Assembly: GCA_938041695.1 (NCBI GenBank)
Contig: CALISI010000036.1
Span: forward strand, 1 to 23,135
Length of the DNA stretch: 23,135 bases
DNA from: an uncultured Actinomyces sp.
GTDB taxonomy: Bacteria; Actinomycetota; Actinomycetes; Actinomycetales; Actinomycetaceae
Direction of reading: 5' to 3'
The first letter of the stretch is position 1. Every line of letters begins with the position of its first letter. Of this stretch, positions 14,093 to 21,361 are shown in pieces. The translations under genes were made by a program, and so were the position numbers. The notes beneath the pieces were generated by a model that was not told the origin of the DNA, did no database searches, and saw only the letters and a program-made list of their open reading frames with translations.

Positions 14093-14116
14093 TGAACTGC
14101 GCCCCGAAACTTAGAC
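14093..14116. repeat. IS left terminal inverted repeat
   Basis: TGAACTGC followed by GCCCCGAAACTTAGAC; matches the reverse complement of 15555-15578 at 18 of 24 positions. Confidence 0.75.
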
Positions 14117-14133
14117 GCTTTAAGTGGTAGCCG

Positions 14134-15050
14134 TTATGCGGCTTCCTGTAGGGCCTGATCCCGGTATTCTGCCGGTGTCAGGCCCTTGAGCTTGACTTGG
14201 CGTCTTGTTGTGTTCCAGTGTGTGATGTAGGCGTCGAGGTCGGCTTTGAAGCTCTCGAAGGTCTGCCAGTCCTGGCCGCGAAAGAACTCGTCCTTGAGGT
14301 GCCCGAAAACCTGCTCGGTGGCACCATTGTCGATGCAGTTGCCTTTGCGTGACATGCTCTGGATGAAACCGTTATCGGCGAGCGCACTGATGTAGGCCTT
14401 GTGCTGGTACTGCCATCCCATGTCCGAGTCCAAGATCGGCTCAGCTCCTGCGGGCTTGGCATCCATGAGCATCGAGAGCATCTCTTTTTGTTGGGCGAGG
14501 TTGGGGCACATCGAGATGGAGTGGGCCACGATCTCTTTGCTGGCACAGTCGTAGACCGGAGCGAGGTAGGCCTTACCGAAGGAGAGCTTGAACTCGGTGA
14601 CGTCGGTACCCGTTTTCTGCCAGGGCCCATCGGCCTTAAAGTCACGGCCGATGGTGTTTTCGAAACTGTGCCCCACGTCCCCCTTGTAGGAGTCGTACCT
14701 GTGGTAGCCCCTCTCGCGGCGTATGCCCCAGCGCAGCCCCATTTCGCCCATCATCTTCAAGACCGTCTTATCGGCGATGCGCTCCCCTTCCTCTGCGCGC
14801 AGGCACATGGCTACCTGCGTGACCGCACCCATTGGGGGTTCGTGAAAAGATCTAGGCGACCTTGGGCCGCAGATACGCCCTGGTTGGCTGCTGGGGGTGA
14901 GCCAGCGCGTAGTAGTAGCTCGACCTGGCAAGACCGGCGGCCTCGAGGAGATCACACACCGCATGTCCACGCCCTGAAAGCTCAGCGACCACTAGGGCGT
15001 TATCCCGGTTTGGCAACGCCTCTGCCCCTTCAGGGCAATCGATTCTTTTA
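14134..15050 (-). pseudogene. IS3-family transposase OrfB, disrupted
   Basis: The DDE integrase-type transposase domain is recognisable: first Asp in GTDVTEFKLSFG, second in LDSDMGWQYQHKAY, and Glu in CIDNGATEQVFGHLKDEFF, ending HWNTTRRQVKLKGLTPAEYR. The N-terminal part (NRDNALVVAELSGRGHAVCD, then SSYYYALAHPQQPTRAYL) is in the expected -1 frame after orfA. It hits TAG at 14852-14854 where a codon is expected, and loses one base near 14820-14824 (HVPARR-type frame instead of QVAMCLRAEEG). The catalytic triad is intact but the reading frame is not. In a working copy OrfB is made as an OrfAB fusion by -1 slippage at the A-rich site near 15045-15050 (CTAAAAG). Confidence 0.85.
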
Positions 15051-15519
15051 GGTACGCCACCTGCGCCTCGAGCTTGCGCACGCGCTCTTGGAGTTCCTCC
15101 TCACGCGGTGATGGCACCGCCCGCACCGACCCCTTCGGCCTACCCTTGGGCTTGGGCTTGGGCTTGGGCTTGAGCGCCTGCACGCCGCCCTCGCGGTACA
15201 GCCTGCACCACTGCTTCAACGGTGTCGCGCTCGCAATACCGAAACGCACCATCGCCTCAGGCTTACTCATCCCCCCATCAACCACGGCCCTCGCTGCAAC
15301 GACCTTGGTCTCATAGTCGTATTTGGCCCGCTTTACTCCCATGGCAAGAAGCCCCCCCCCCCCCCCGATCACGCGGTACATCTTGTGCCACTGTCTCACA
15401 CTCTCGGCACACACACCAAGCCTCCTGGCGGTCAAACCGTAGCAGCAGCCCCTCTCAAACATCTCCACCGCCCCCTCCCAAAGCAAACGATCATGCCTCA
15501 ACCCCAGATCCACAGACAC
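14992..15519 (-). CDS. IS3-family OrfA (DNA-binding subunit)
   Basis: A 175-residue protein with two helix-turn-helix segments (about 20-50 and 70-105, for example YETKVVAARAVVDGGMSKPEAMVRFGI). A basic KPKPKPKPKGRPKGS hinge is typical of IS150-type OrfA. A C-terminal leucine-zipper coiled coil follows (EEELQERVRKLEAQVAYLKE). The GTG start is at 15519. A run of 15 G (plus-strand C 15352-15366) codes for five Gly near residues 52-56; any slip of one base would close the frame. The frame is open as given. With OrfB broken, OrfA alone could only bind ends or repress. Confidence 0.82.
   Translation of the reverse strand: MSVDLGLRHDRLLWEGAVEMFERGCCYGLTARRLGVCAESVRQWHKMYRVIGGGGGLLAMGVKRAKYDYETKVVAARAVVDGGMSKPEAMVRFGIASATPLKQWCRLYREGGVQALKPKPKPKPKGRPKGSVRAVPSPREEELQERVRKLEAQVAYLKESIALKGQRRCQTGITP
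15352..15366. repeat. Homopolymer of 15 C (15 G on coding strand)
   Basis: A mononucleotide tract inside orfA. Tracts this long are prone to slippage in cells and also in sequencing, so the length should be treated with care. Confidence 0.9.
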
Positions 15520-15554
15520 GAAAAGCCTCCCATACCCTGGACTTCAATTTCGAT

Positions 15555-15578
15555 GTCCAAGAAACGGGAGGCAGTTCA
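15555..15578. repeat. IS right terminal inverted repeat
   Basis: Plus strand GTCCAAGAAACGGGAGGCAG followed by TTCA; partner of 14093-14116. Confidence 0.75.
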
Positions 15579-15582
15579 AAAA

Positions 15583-15601
15583 GGAACGAGGCCGGGGCTT
15601 G
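15583..15601 (-). terminator. Split ilvC terminator, proximal arm
   Basis: The arm nearest ilvC, 26 bp past its stop codon. Its partner is 1.5 kb away across the IS element, so the hairpin probably no longer forms efficiently in nascent RNA. Confidence 0.8.
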
Positions 15602-15626
15602 ACGCTATCCGAAACGGAGCTCGAGA

Positions 15627-16652
15627 TCAGCGCGCGGCGCTGCCCTCGGTGTAGTCCTCGTCGGAGTCGGTCCAGCCGAACGCCTTGCGCAGCTTCTGGC
15701 CGGTCTTCTCGATCGGGTGGGCCTCTTCCTCGGCGCGCAGCGCCTTGAACTCGAGGGCGCCGTTATCCTGATCGGCGATGAACTTGCGGGCGAAGGTGCC
15801 GTCCTGGATGTCGGCCAGAACAGCCTTCATGGCCTCCTTGGAGGCCTCGCCAATGACGCGCGGGCCGGAGACGTAGTCGCCGTACTCAGCGGTGTCGGAG
15901 CAGGACCAGCGCTGCTTGGTGATGCCACCCTCGTTGATGAGGTCGACGATCTGCTTCATCTCGTGGCAGACCTCGAAGTAGGCGATCTCGGGCTGGTAGC
16001 CAGCCTCGACCAGGGTCTCGAAGCCAGCCTGGATCAGGTGGGAGACGCCGCCACACAGGACAGCCTGCTCGCCGAACAGGTCGGTCTCGGTCTCCTCGGT
16101 GAAGGTCGTCTTGATGACGCCGGCGCGGGTGCCGCCGATGCCCTTCGCGTAGGACAGGGCCAGCTCCCAGGCCTTGCCGGAGGCGTCCACCTCGACGGCG
16201 ACGACGTCCGGAGTACCCTTGCCCTGCACGTAGGTCTCGCGAACCTTGTGGCCGGGGCCCTTGGGGGCGACCATGATGACGTCATGGCCGGCGGGGACCT
16301 CAATGTAGCCGTAGCGGATGTTGAAGCCGTGCGCGAAGAGGAGGGCGGCGCCTTCCTTCAGGTTGGGGGCGATCTGCTCGGCGTAGACGTAGCGCTGGAC
16401 CTGGTCGGGCAGCAGCACGGAGACGACGTCGCCCTCGGCGACGGCCTCGGCCACGTCCTTGACCTCGAGGCCAGCGGCCTCAGCCTTGGCCCACGAGGAG
16501 GAACCGGGGCGCAGGCCGACGACCACGTCAACTCCGGAATCCTTCAGGTTCAGCGCGTGAGCGTGACCCTGCGAACCATAACCAATGATGGCAACCTTCT
16601 TGGACTGGATCAGCGACAGGTCTGCGCCGTCATCGTAGATGATCTCTGCCAT
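15627..16652 (-). CDS. ilvC: Ketol-acid reductoisomerase, class I
   Basis: Converts acetolactate and acetohydroxybutyrate to dihydroxy acids with NADPH and Mg2+; second common step of valine, isoleucine and leucine synthesis. The 341 residues fit class I. The NAD(P)H-binding GYGSQGHAHA is at about 24-33 and the cofactor loop GLRPGSSSWAKA at about 46-57. Metal ligands are expected in ETDLFGEQAVLCGG, and the C-terminal knotted domain contains EVCHEMKQIVDLINEGG. The start MAEIIYDDGADL at 16652 has AAGGAG eight bases upstream. An ATG at 16658 overlaps the ilvN stop (ATGA) and would add Met-Lys. Third gene of the ilvBNC operon. Its terminator has been split by an IS 26 bp downstream, so transcripts may now run into the IS. 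Confidence 0.96.
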   Translation of the reverse strand: MAEIIYDDGADLSLIQSKKVAIIGYGSQGHAHALNLKDSGVDVVVGLRPGSSSWAKAEAAGLEVKDVAEAVAEGDVVSVLLPDQVQRYVYAEQIAPNLKEGAALLFAHGFNIRYGYIEVPAGHDVIMVAPKGPGHKVRETYVQGKGTPDVVAVEVDASGKAWELALSYAKGIGGTRAGVIKTTFTEETETDLFGEQAVLCGGVSHLIQAGFETLVEAGYQPEIAYFEVCHEMKQIVDLINEGGITKQRWSCSDTAEYGDYVSGPRVIGEASKEAMKAVLADIQDGTFARKFIADQDNGALEFKALRAEEEAHPIEKTGQKLRKAFGWTDSDEDYTEGSAAR

Positions 16653-16654
16653 TT

Positions 16655-17167
16655 TCATTTCTCCTTCAGTTGATCCGTGATCGAGCGAGACCCGCGGCCG
16701 ATGGCCACGGCGCCCGACTGGACGAGTTCGGTGACGCCGTAGGGCTCCAGGGCCCGCAGCAGCGCCTCCAGCTTGGGTAGGGAGCCGATCGATTCGATGA
16801 CGACCGACTCGGGTTGCACGTCGACGACGTGTGCGCGGAACAGGTCCACGATCTGCAGGACCGAGGTGCGACGGGTCTCGTCAGCCTGGACCTTCATCAT
16901 GAGCAGACGCCGTTCGACGGAGTCTTCGGGTTCAAGCTCGACGACCTTGAGGACGTTGATGAGCTTATTGAGCTGCTTGACCACCTGCTCGATGGGCGCG
17001 GAGTCTGCGTCCACGATGATGGTCATGCGGGAGATCTCGGGGTGTTCGGTCTCTCCCACGGTCAGCGACTTGATATTAAAGGCGCGGCGGGCGAAAAGCG
17101 CGGCAACGCGAGTGAGCACGCCGGGTTTGTTCTCGACCAACACGGCCAGAGTGTGACGATTTGTCAT
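16655..17167 (-). CDS. ilvN: Acetolactate synthase small (regulatory) subunit
   Basis: The 170-residue regulatory subunit activates the IlvB catalytic subunit and confers valine feedback inhibition. It has an N-terminal ACT domain (HTLAVLVENKPGVLTRVAALFARRAFNIKSLTVG) and a second ACT-like C-terminal domain (SVLQIVDLFRAHVVDVQPESVVIESIG). The ATG at 17167 shares one base with the ilvB stop (TGATG), a sign of translational coupling. Its stop is directly at the ilvC start. Full length with no anomalies. Confidence 0.96.
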   Translation of the reverse strand: MTNRHTLAVLVENKPGVLTRVAALFARRAFNIKSLTVGETEHPEISRMTIIVDADSAPIEQVVKQLNKLINVLKVVELEPEDSVERRLLMMKVQADETRRTSVLQIVDLFRAHVVDVQPESVVIESIGSLPKLEALLRALEPYGVTELVQSGAVAIGRGSRSITDQLKEK

Positions 17168-18933
17168 CAGTCTTCCACCTCCCAGTCGGGCGCCATGCCC
17201 TTGGCGTAACGAATCTCATCGTTGGACACGCCCGCGGCGACCATCGGCCAGACCATCGAGTCTTTGGAGACGCGGAAGTCAATGAGGACGGGGCGATCGT
17301 TGATTGACATGGCCCATTCGATGGCCTCGTCGACCTCGTCGATGGAGCGCACGGTGCGCGCCGCCATGCCGTAGGCCTGCGCGAGCATCTCGAAGTTGGG
17401 GATCTGTTCGCCCTCGACGGGGTTGAGCGTCGTGTTCGAGTAGCGCTTGCCGAAGAACAGAGACTGCCACTGGCGCACCATTCCCAGCACCGAGTTGTTG
17501 ATGAGGGCGACCTTGATCGGAATGTTGTTGATCGTGCAGGTGGCCAGCTCCTGGTTGGTCATCTGGAAGGAGCCGTCGCCGTCGATCGCCCACACGACCT
17601 TGTCGGGAGCGCCGACTTGGGCACCCATGGCTGCGGGGATGCAGTAACCCATGGTGCCAGATCCGCACGAGGAGATGAAGCTACGCGGGTTGTCCAGCGT
17701 GATGAACTGAGAGGCCCACATTTGGTGCTGGCCCACGCCCGTCACGTAGATCGCGTCGGGGCCGACGTGCTCGGAAAGCTTCTTCAGGACTTCCTGGGGT
17801 GCCATCATGCCGTCGTCGGGCTCGGCCCATCCGATCGGGTACTTGGTGCGCAGACGGTCGAGGTAGCGCCACCATCCGGAAATGTCGGCCTTGTTTTCCG
17901 ACGAGGCCTGGGCGATTTCCTGGGTGAGGATCGGCAGGGCGGTCGCCAGGTCGGCAACGATCGGAATGTCGGCGTGGCGGTTCTTCGAGATCTCAGCTGC
18001 GTCGATGTCGATGTGCACGACGGTCGCGCGGGGTGCGAAGGAGTCGAGGCGGCCGGTCACGCGGTCGTCGAAGCGGGCGCCGAGCGCCACGATGAGGTCC
18101 GCACGCTGGAGCGCACCGACGGCAGCCACGGTACCGTGCATGCCGGGCATGCCGAGATTGTGGCGATCAGAGTCAGGGAAGGCGCCGCGGGCGGTCAGCG
18201 TGGTGACGACGGGGGCGTTCGTGACCTCGACGAACTCAGCAAGGGCATCGGTAGAGCCGGAGCGCACGATGCCGCCACCGACGTAGAGGACGGGAGCCTG
18301 GGCATCGGCGATCGCGCGGGCAGCCGCACGCACCTGCTTCATGTTCGGCTTGTCTGCAACGCGGTAGCCGGGCAGATCCAGGACCGGAGGCCAGGAGAAG
18401 TCCATCTCGGCAACCTGCGCGGACTTGGTGATGTCCACGAGAACGGGGCCTGGGCGACCGGTAGCCGCGAGGTGGAAAGCCTCGGCCAGGCGCGCGGGGA
18501 TCTCCGCGGGATCCGTGACCAGGAAGGAGTGCTTGGTGATGGGCATCGATGCACCGACGACGTCGGCTTCCTGGAAGGCGTCACTACCGATCAGGGAGGC
18601 ACCGACCTGTCCTGAGATCGCGACGATCGGAACCGAATCCATAGATGCGTCACCCAGGGCTGTCAGCACGTTGGTAGCTCCGGGGCCGGAGGTCACGATC
18701 GCGCAGCCGACCTTACCGGTGGCCAGGGCGTAGCCTTCGGCAGCATGGCCCGCACCCTGCTCGTGACGGACTAGGATGTGGCGCACAGACGTCGACGCCA
18801 TCAGCGGGTCGTACGTCGGCAGGATTGCGCCGCCGGGCATACCGAACACGTCGGTGACACCCAGGGCTTCGAGGCTGGCCACGATAGCCTCGGCTCCGGT
18901 CATGCGGGTGGTGTTGGCGGTGTCGCTCACCAT
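17167..18933 (-). CDS. ilvB: Acetolactate synthase large (catalytic) subunit
   Basis: ThDP-dependent carboligase making acetolactate or acetohydroxybutyrate, the first common step of branched-chain amino acid synthesis. The 588 residues have all three domains: N-terminal PYR domain with catalytic Glu58 in VRHEQGAGHAAEGYA, a middle FAD-binding domain (LPGYRVADKP..., ALGARFDDRVTGRL), and a C-terminal PP domain with the ThDP motif GDGSFQMTNQELATC...INN. The ATG at 18933 follows AGAGGACGA; the frame extends to 18963 without support. It is preceded by a leader peptide and an attenuator terminator. The operon order ilvB-ilvN-ilvC matches Corynebacterium and Streptomyces. Confidence 0.97.
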   Translation of the reverse strand: MVSDTANTTRMTGAEAIVASLEALGVTDVFGMPGGAILPTYDPLMASTSVRHILVRHEQGAGHAAEGYALATGKVGCAIVTSGPGATNVLTALGDASMDSVPIVAISGQVGASLIGSDAFQEADVVGASMPITKHSFLVTDPAEIPARLAEAFHLAATGRPGPVLVDITKSAQVAEMDFSWPPVLDLPGYRVADKPNMKQVRAAARAIADAQAPVLYVGGGIVRSGSTDALAEFVEVTNAPVVTTLTARGAFPDSDRHNLGMPGMHGTVAAVGALQRADLIVALGARFDDRVTGRLDSFAPRATVVHIDIDAAEISKNRHADIPIVADLATALPILTQEIAQASSENKADISGWWRYLDRLRTKYPIGWAEPDDGMMAPQEVLKKLSEHVGPDAIYVTGVGQHQMWASQFITLDNPRSFISSCGSGTMGYCIPAAMGAQVGAPDKVVWAIDGDGSFQMTNQELATCTINNIPIKVALINNSVLGMVRQWQSLFFGKRYSNTTLNPVEGEQIPNFEMLAQAYGMAARTVRSIDEVDEAIEWAMSINDRPVLIDFRVSKDSMVWPMVAAGVSNDEIRYAKGMAPDWEVED

Positions 18934-18965
18934 TCGTCCTCTCAATCGTTGGGACCGTCTCAAAG

Positions 18966-19003
18966 AAAAAACCCCGTCAGATCCGGCAGTAGCGGATGCG
19001 GGG
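18966..19003 (-). terminator. ilvBNC attenuator terminator
   Basis: On the minus strand CCCCG and ATCCG pair with CGGAT and CGGGG (18972-19003), followed directly by six U (18966-18971). It lies 33 bp before the ilvB start and behind a branched-chain-rich leader peptide, so it acts as a conditional terminator rather than a gene end. Confidence 0.9.
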
Positions 19004-19008
19004 ATTTC

Positions 19009-19052
19009 GGCGTGCGATCCATCCTCACGTTACACGGCAGGCATCGCACGCC
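19009..19052 (-). promoter_or_regulatory. Leader RNA stem of the ilv attenuator
   Basis: A perfect 10-bp stem: GGCGTGCGAT (minus strand, 19043-19052, within the last codons of the leader peptide) with ATCGCACGCC (19009-19018). The segment between (GAGGATGG) can instead pair with GCATCC of the terminator, giving the pause and antiterminator alternatives of classical attenuation. Confidence 0.65.
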
Positions 19053-19101
19053 CGGGTACGATGACCAGGGCAAGGACTCCAATTCCGCGAACGTCGAGCA
19101 T
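19030..19101 (-). CDS. ilvBNC leader peptide
   Basis: A 23-residue open frame, too short for usual gene callers. It starts ATG at 19101 and ends TAA at 19030-19032. Residues 7-15 read IGVLALVIV: seven of nine are Ile, Val or Leu, the control codons expected of a branched-chain amino acid attenuator. Its last codons form one arm of the leader stem and a U-tailed terminator follows. When charged Val/Leu/Ile tRNA is scarce, ribosomes would stall here and prevent termination. The ribosome site is weak (GAGAG, somewhat distant), the main doubt. Corynebacterium and Streptomyces ilv operons have comparable leaders. Confidence 0.8.
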   Translation of the reverse strand: MLDVRGIGVLALVIVPGRAMPAV

Positions 19102-19266
19102 GGCTTTACCGTATCTCTCTTGAGCTCTCCGCTCCTTATCCATCTCATTGTGCGGACCTTAAGACCCTGAACGCTATCTAGGACGATGGACTGAGATACA
19201 CAGCACTTCTTGCTGCTTTAATTGATACATACCTCATATCACAATCCACAACACGGAGATTTCATC

Positions 19267-20859
19267 GTGCATCAGATCTTCGAGATTCTGAGCGAGCAGC
19301 CGGTACTGTTCCTCTTCCTTCTCATCGGTATAGGCATGGCGTTTGGCCATGTGAAAATCAAAGGCATTGGCCTCGGTGCTGCCGCCGTTCTCTTCTTCGC
19401 CATCGTGCTGGCTGCGTGGGCGCAGTCCTACGACATCGAGCTGCGCGTTACCCCGCAGCTGGGCACCCTCGGCCTGACGCTGTTCACGTTCGCGATCGGC
19501 ATCAACTCGGGCGCCTCGTTCTTCCACAACTTGAAGACCGCCATCGGCCCGATCCTGACGATGGTTGCCTTCTACGGTATCGCAGCCACAGCAGGCCTGT
19601 ACATCGGTCAGGCCATGGGGATGGATGTTCCCCTCATCGCCGGTACCTTCGCGGGTTCCGTGACGAACACCCCCGCACTGGCAGCAGCAGGCGAGGCATC
19701 CGGCGATCCCGCCCGTGCAACCGTCGGCTACTCGATCGCTTACCTCTTCGGCGTCATCGGCATGTTGGCCGCCTCGATGGCCGCCCTGCACTACGGCCGT
19801 AACGACAAGGATGCTCCTTCCCCCCTGTCCAACCGCACGATCCGCGTCGAGCGCGACGATCATCCCTTCGTCGGCGACATCTACGAGAAGCTCGGCGAGA
19901 AGGTTTCCTTCTCCCGTCTGCGTCGCGGCGAGACCGGCCCGATCACCCGCCCCCAGATGTCTGACACCCTGGATCCCGGGGACCTCGTGACAGTTGTCGG
20001 CCCTCGTGAGCTCGTCGCGCGCGCCGCCACCGAGCTGGGGCATGCCTCCTCTCACTCCCTCATGCAGGACCGCTCCTACCTGGACTTCCGCCGCATGACC
20101 ATCTCCAACCCGAAGGTCGCTGGACGCACGGTTGCCTCGCTCGGCCTCGCCAAGGAGTTCTCCGCGACGATCTCGCGAGTACGCCGCGGTGACGTCGATA
20201 TGGTCGCAGAGCCGGGTCTCGTACTCCAGCAGGGTGACCGCGTCCGCGTCGTTGCCCCCACGTCGAAGATGACTGACATTACGAAGTTCTTCGGTGACTC
20301 GTCCCGAGGCCTCACGGACCTCAACCCGATCGCCCTGGGCATCGGCATGGCGCTGGGCATCGCGATCGGTGAGCTTCCGATCCTGACCCCCTCCGGCGAG
20401 TACTTCTCGATCGGTTCCGCCGCCGGCACGCTTATCGTCGGCCTGATCTTCGGCCGCATCGGCCGCATCGGCCCCATCGCGACGGCCCTGCCCTTCACGA
20501 CATGCCAGGTGATGGCCGAGCTCGGCCTACTCATCTTCCTTGCCCAGGCCGGTGCTAAGGCTGGCGGCCAGATCCTCGAGGCCTTCACCTCGGGCGACTG
20601 GATCCGAATCTTCGCGCTCGGCGCCATCATGACATCGATCATGGCGATCGGTCTGTACTGCACCATGCGGTGGGTGTTCAAGATGGGCGGCACGAAGCTC
20701 GCCGGTTTGCTTGGTGGTGCCCAGACGCAGCCCGCCGTCCTCGCCTTCGCGAACGGCCGCACCAACGCCGACCCGCGTGTGGCTCTCGGCTACGCGCTCG
20801 TCTACCCGGTCGCGATGGTCGGCAAGATCGTTGTCGCCCAGATCCTGGGTGGCATGTAA
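19267..20859 (+). CDS. AspT/YidE-type membrane transporter with two TrkA-C domains
   Basis: A 530-residue polytopic membrane protein of the aspartate:alanine exchanger (AspT/YidE) family. About five membrane segments at the N-terminus (LFLFLLIGIGMAFGHVKIKGIGLGAAAVLFF, then LGLTLFTFAIGINSGASFF and ...IAGTFAGSVTNTPALAAAGEA) are followed by two soluble RCK_C/TrkA-C domains (about 200-280 and 285-350, each with GDLVTVVGP or GDRVRVVAP). A second membrane half holds GIAIGELPI...SIGSAAGTLIVGLIFGRIGRIGP and ALLGGAQTQPAVLAFANGR-like repeats, typical of the family's inverted duplication. The GTG start at 19267 with GGAG eight bases upstream is preferred over TTG at 19222, which has no ribosome site. 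Divergent from ilvB. Substrate unknown; amino acid exchange is possible but many members are uncharacterised. Confidence 0.85.
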   Translation: MHQIFEILSEQPVLFLFLLIGIGMAFGHVKIKGIGLGAAAVLFFAIVLAAWAQSYDIELRVTPQLGTLGLTLFTFAIGINSGASFFHNLKTAIGPILTMVAFYGIAATAGLYIGQAMGMDVPLIAGTFAGSVTNTPALAAAGEASGDPARATVGYSIAYLFGVIGMLAASMAALHYGRNDKDAPSPLSNRTIRVERDDHPFVGDIYEKLGEKVSFSRLRRGETGPITRPQMSDTLDPGDLVTVVGPRELVARAATELGHASSHSLMQDRSYLDFRRMTISNPKVAGRTVASLGLAKEFSATISRVRRGDVDMVAEPGLVLQQGDRVRVVAPTSKMTDITKFFGDSSRGLTDLNPIALGIGMALGIAIGELPILTPSGEYFSIGSAAGTLIVGLIFGRIGRIGPIATALPFTTCQVMAELGLLIFLAQAGAKAGGQILEAFTSGDWIRIFALGAIMTSIMAIGLYCTMRWVFKMGGTKLAGLLGGAQTQPAVLAFANGRTNADPRVALGYALVYPVAMVGKIVVAQILGGM

Positions 20860-20895
20860 CGGCGACGTCTTTCGCGGGGTATTCCCGCGGTGTTC

Positions 20896-20927
20896 AATGG
20901 GGCTGGCCCTTTCGGGTCGGCCCCATT
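20896..20927 (+). terminator. Terminator after the transporter gene
   Basis: AATGGGGCTGGCC pairs with GGTCGGCCCCATT around a CTTTCG loop, 36 bp past the stop. No long U-run follows. Confidence 0.75.
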
Positions 20928-21156
20928 CGCATGCCTTCTCGTCGTCTCCTGAGCGCGTCACGACATGGTAGCGCTGTCCCTACCAAAGGCACCGTGAGGC
21001 TTGCAGAACCCGCCTGCGGTGCCCGTGGGCGGTGGCGGGGCCTGGCCGGGCTTCGAGTTCGATCACTCCGAGCCTTTAGGCTCGCGTATGGCGATCTCGC
21101 GGGCGGGCCGCCGTCCACGGGTACACAAAGCAGCCCGGCCGCGACAGGACAATGCA
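20928..21156. other. Intergenic region, nothing recognised
   Basis: About 230 bp of GC-rich DNA between the two terminators of convergent genes. There is a small GAGCC/GGCTC hairpin near 21069-21083. No gene, RNA or promoter can be supported; short frames here have no recognisable content. Confidence 0.5.
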
Positions 21157-21192
21157 ACGAGGCCGCGACCGGTTTCCCGGCCACGGCCTCGT
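21157..21192 (-). terminator. Terminator after the ThrE operon
   Basis: ACGAGGCCGCGACCGG pairs with CCGGCCACGGCCTCGT (two mismatches, TTTC loop), 14 bp past the small protein's stop. A second terminator faces it at 20896, so the two operons are convergent. Confidence 0.75.
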
Positions 21193-21205
21193 CAATGAAT
21201 GAGCG

Positions 21206-21361
21206 TTAGCGCTGGATGAGCGCGACGAGCACTCGCGCGGTCACTGCGGCCACGCACACGATCGCGATGTTGCGGCCGACGGCGCGGATCTCATCGCGGT
21301 CGATCGCGTACTCGAACTCGAACGACAGCGGCCTTGCACTGGCCTTGATGTCGAAGGTCAT
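21206..21361 (-). CDS. 51-residue membrane protein coupled to ThrE-type exporter
   Basis: A short frame below usual cut-offs, starting MTFDIKASARPLSFEFEYAI and ending TAA at 21206-21208. Its ATG overlaps the stop of the upstream exporter gene by four bases (ATGA), the standard sign of translational coupling, and a terminator follows 14 bp later. Residues about 31-49 (NIAIVCVAAVTARVLVALIQ) form one hydrophobic, probably membrane-spanning segment; the first 30 residues are charged. No known family is recognised. It may be a small accessory subunit of the exporter. Confidence 0.7.
   Translation of the reverse strand: MTFDIKASARPLSFEFEYAIDRDEIRAVGRNIAIVCVAAVTARVLVALIQR

Larger units (their letters stand above)
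14093..15582 (-). mobile_element. IS3-family insertion sequence (IS150-like), inactive
   Basis: About 1.49 kb with imperfect terminal inverted repeats: left TGAACTGCGCCCCGAAACTT (14093 on), right (minus strand, from 15578) TGAACTGCCTCCCGTTTCTT; 18 of 24 positions match. GGAA occurs at 14089-14092 and 15583-15586, a likely 4-bp target duplication if the right end includes the four As at 15579-15582. Inside are overlapping orfA and orfB in -1 frame relation. OrfB is broken by a stop and a frameshift, so the copy cannot move without help in trans. Confidence 0.85.

Noticed and set aside
15717..18615. Long plus-strand frames opposite ilvC and ilvB
   Set aside because: Antisense shadows with no recognisable domains.
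19222..19266. TTG start 45 bp upstream for the AspT-type gene
   Set aside because: No ribosome site, whereas the GTG at 19267 has GGAG at the right distance and starts next to the first membrane segment.
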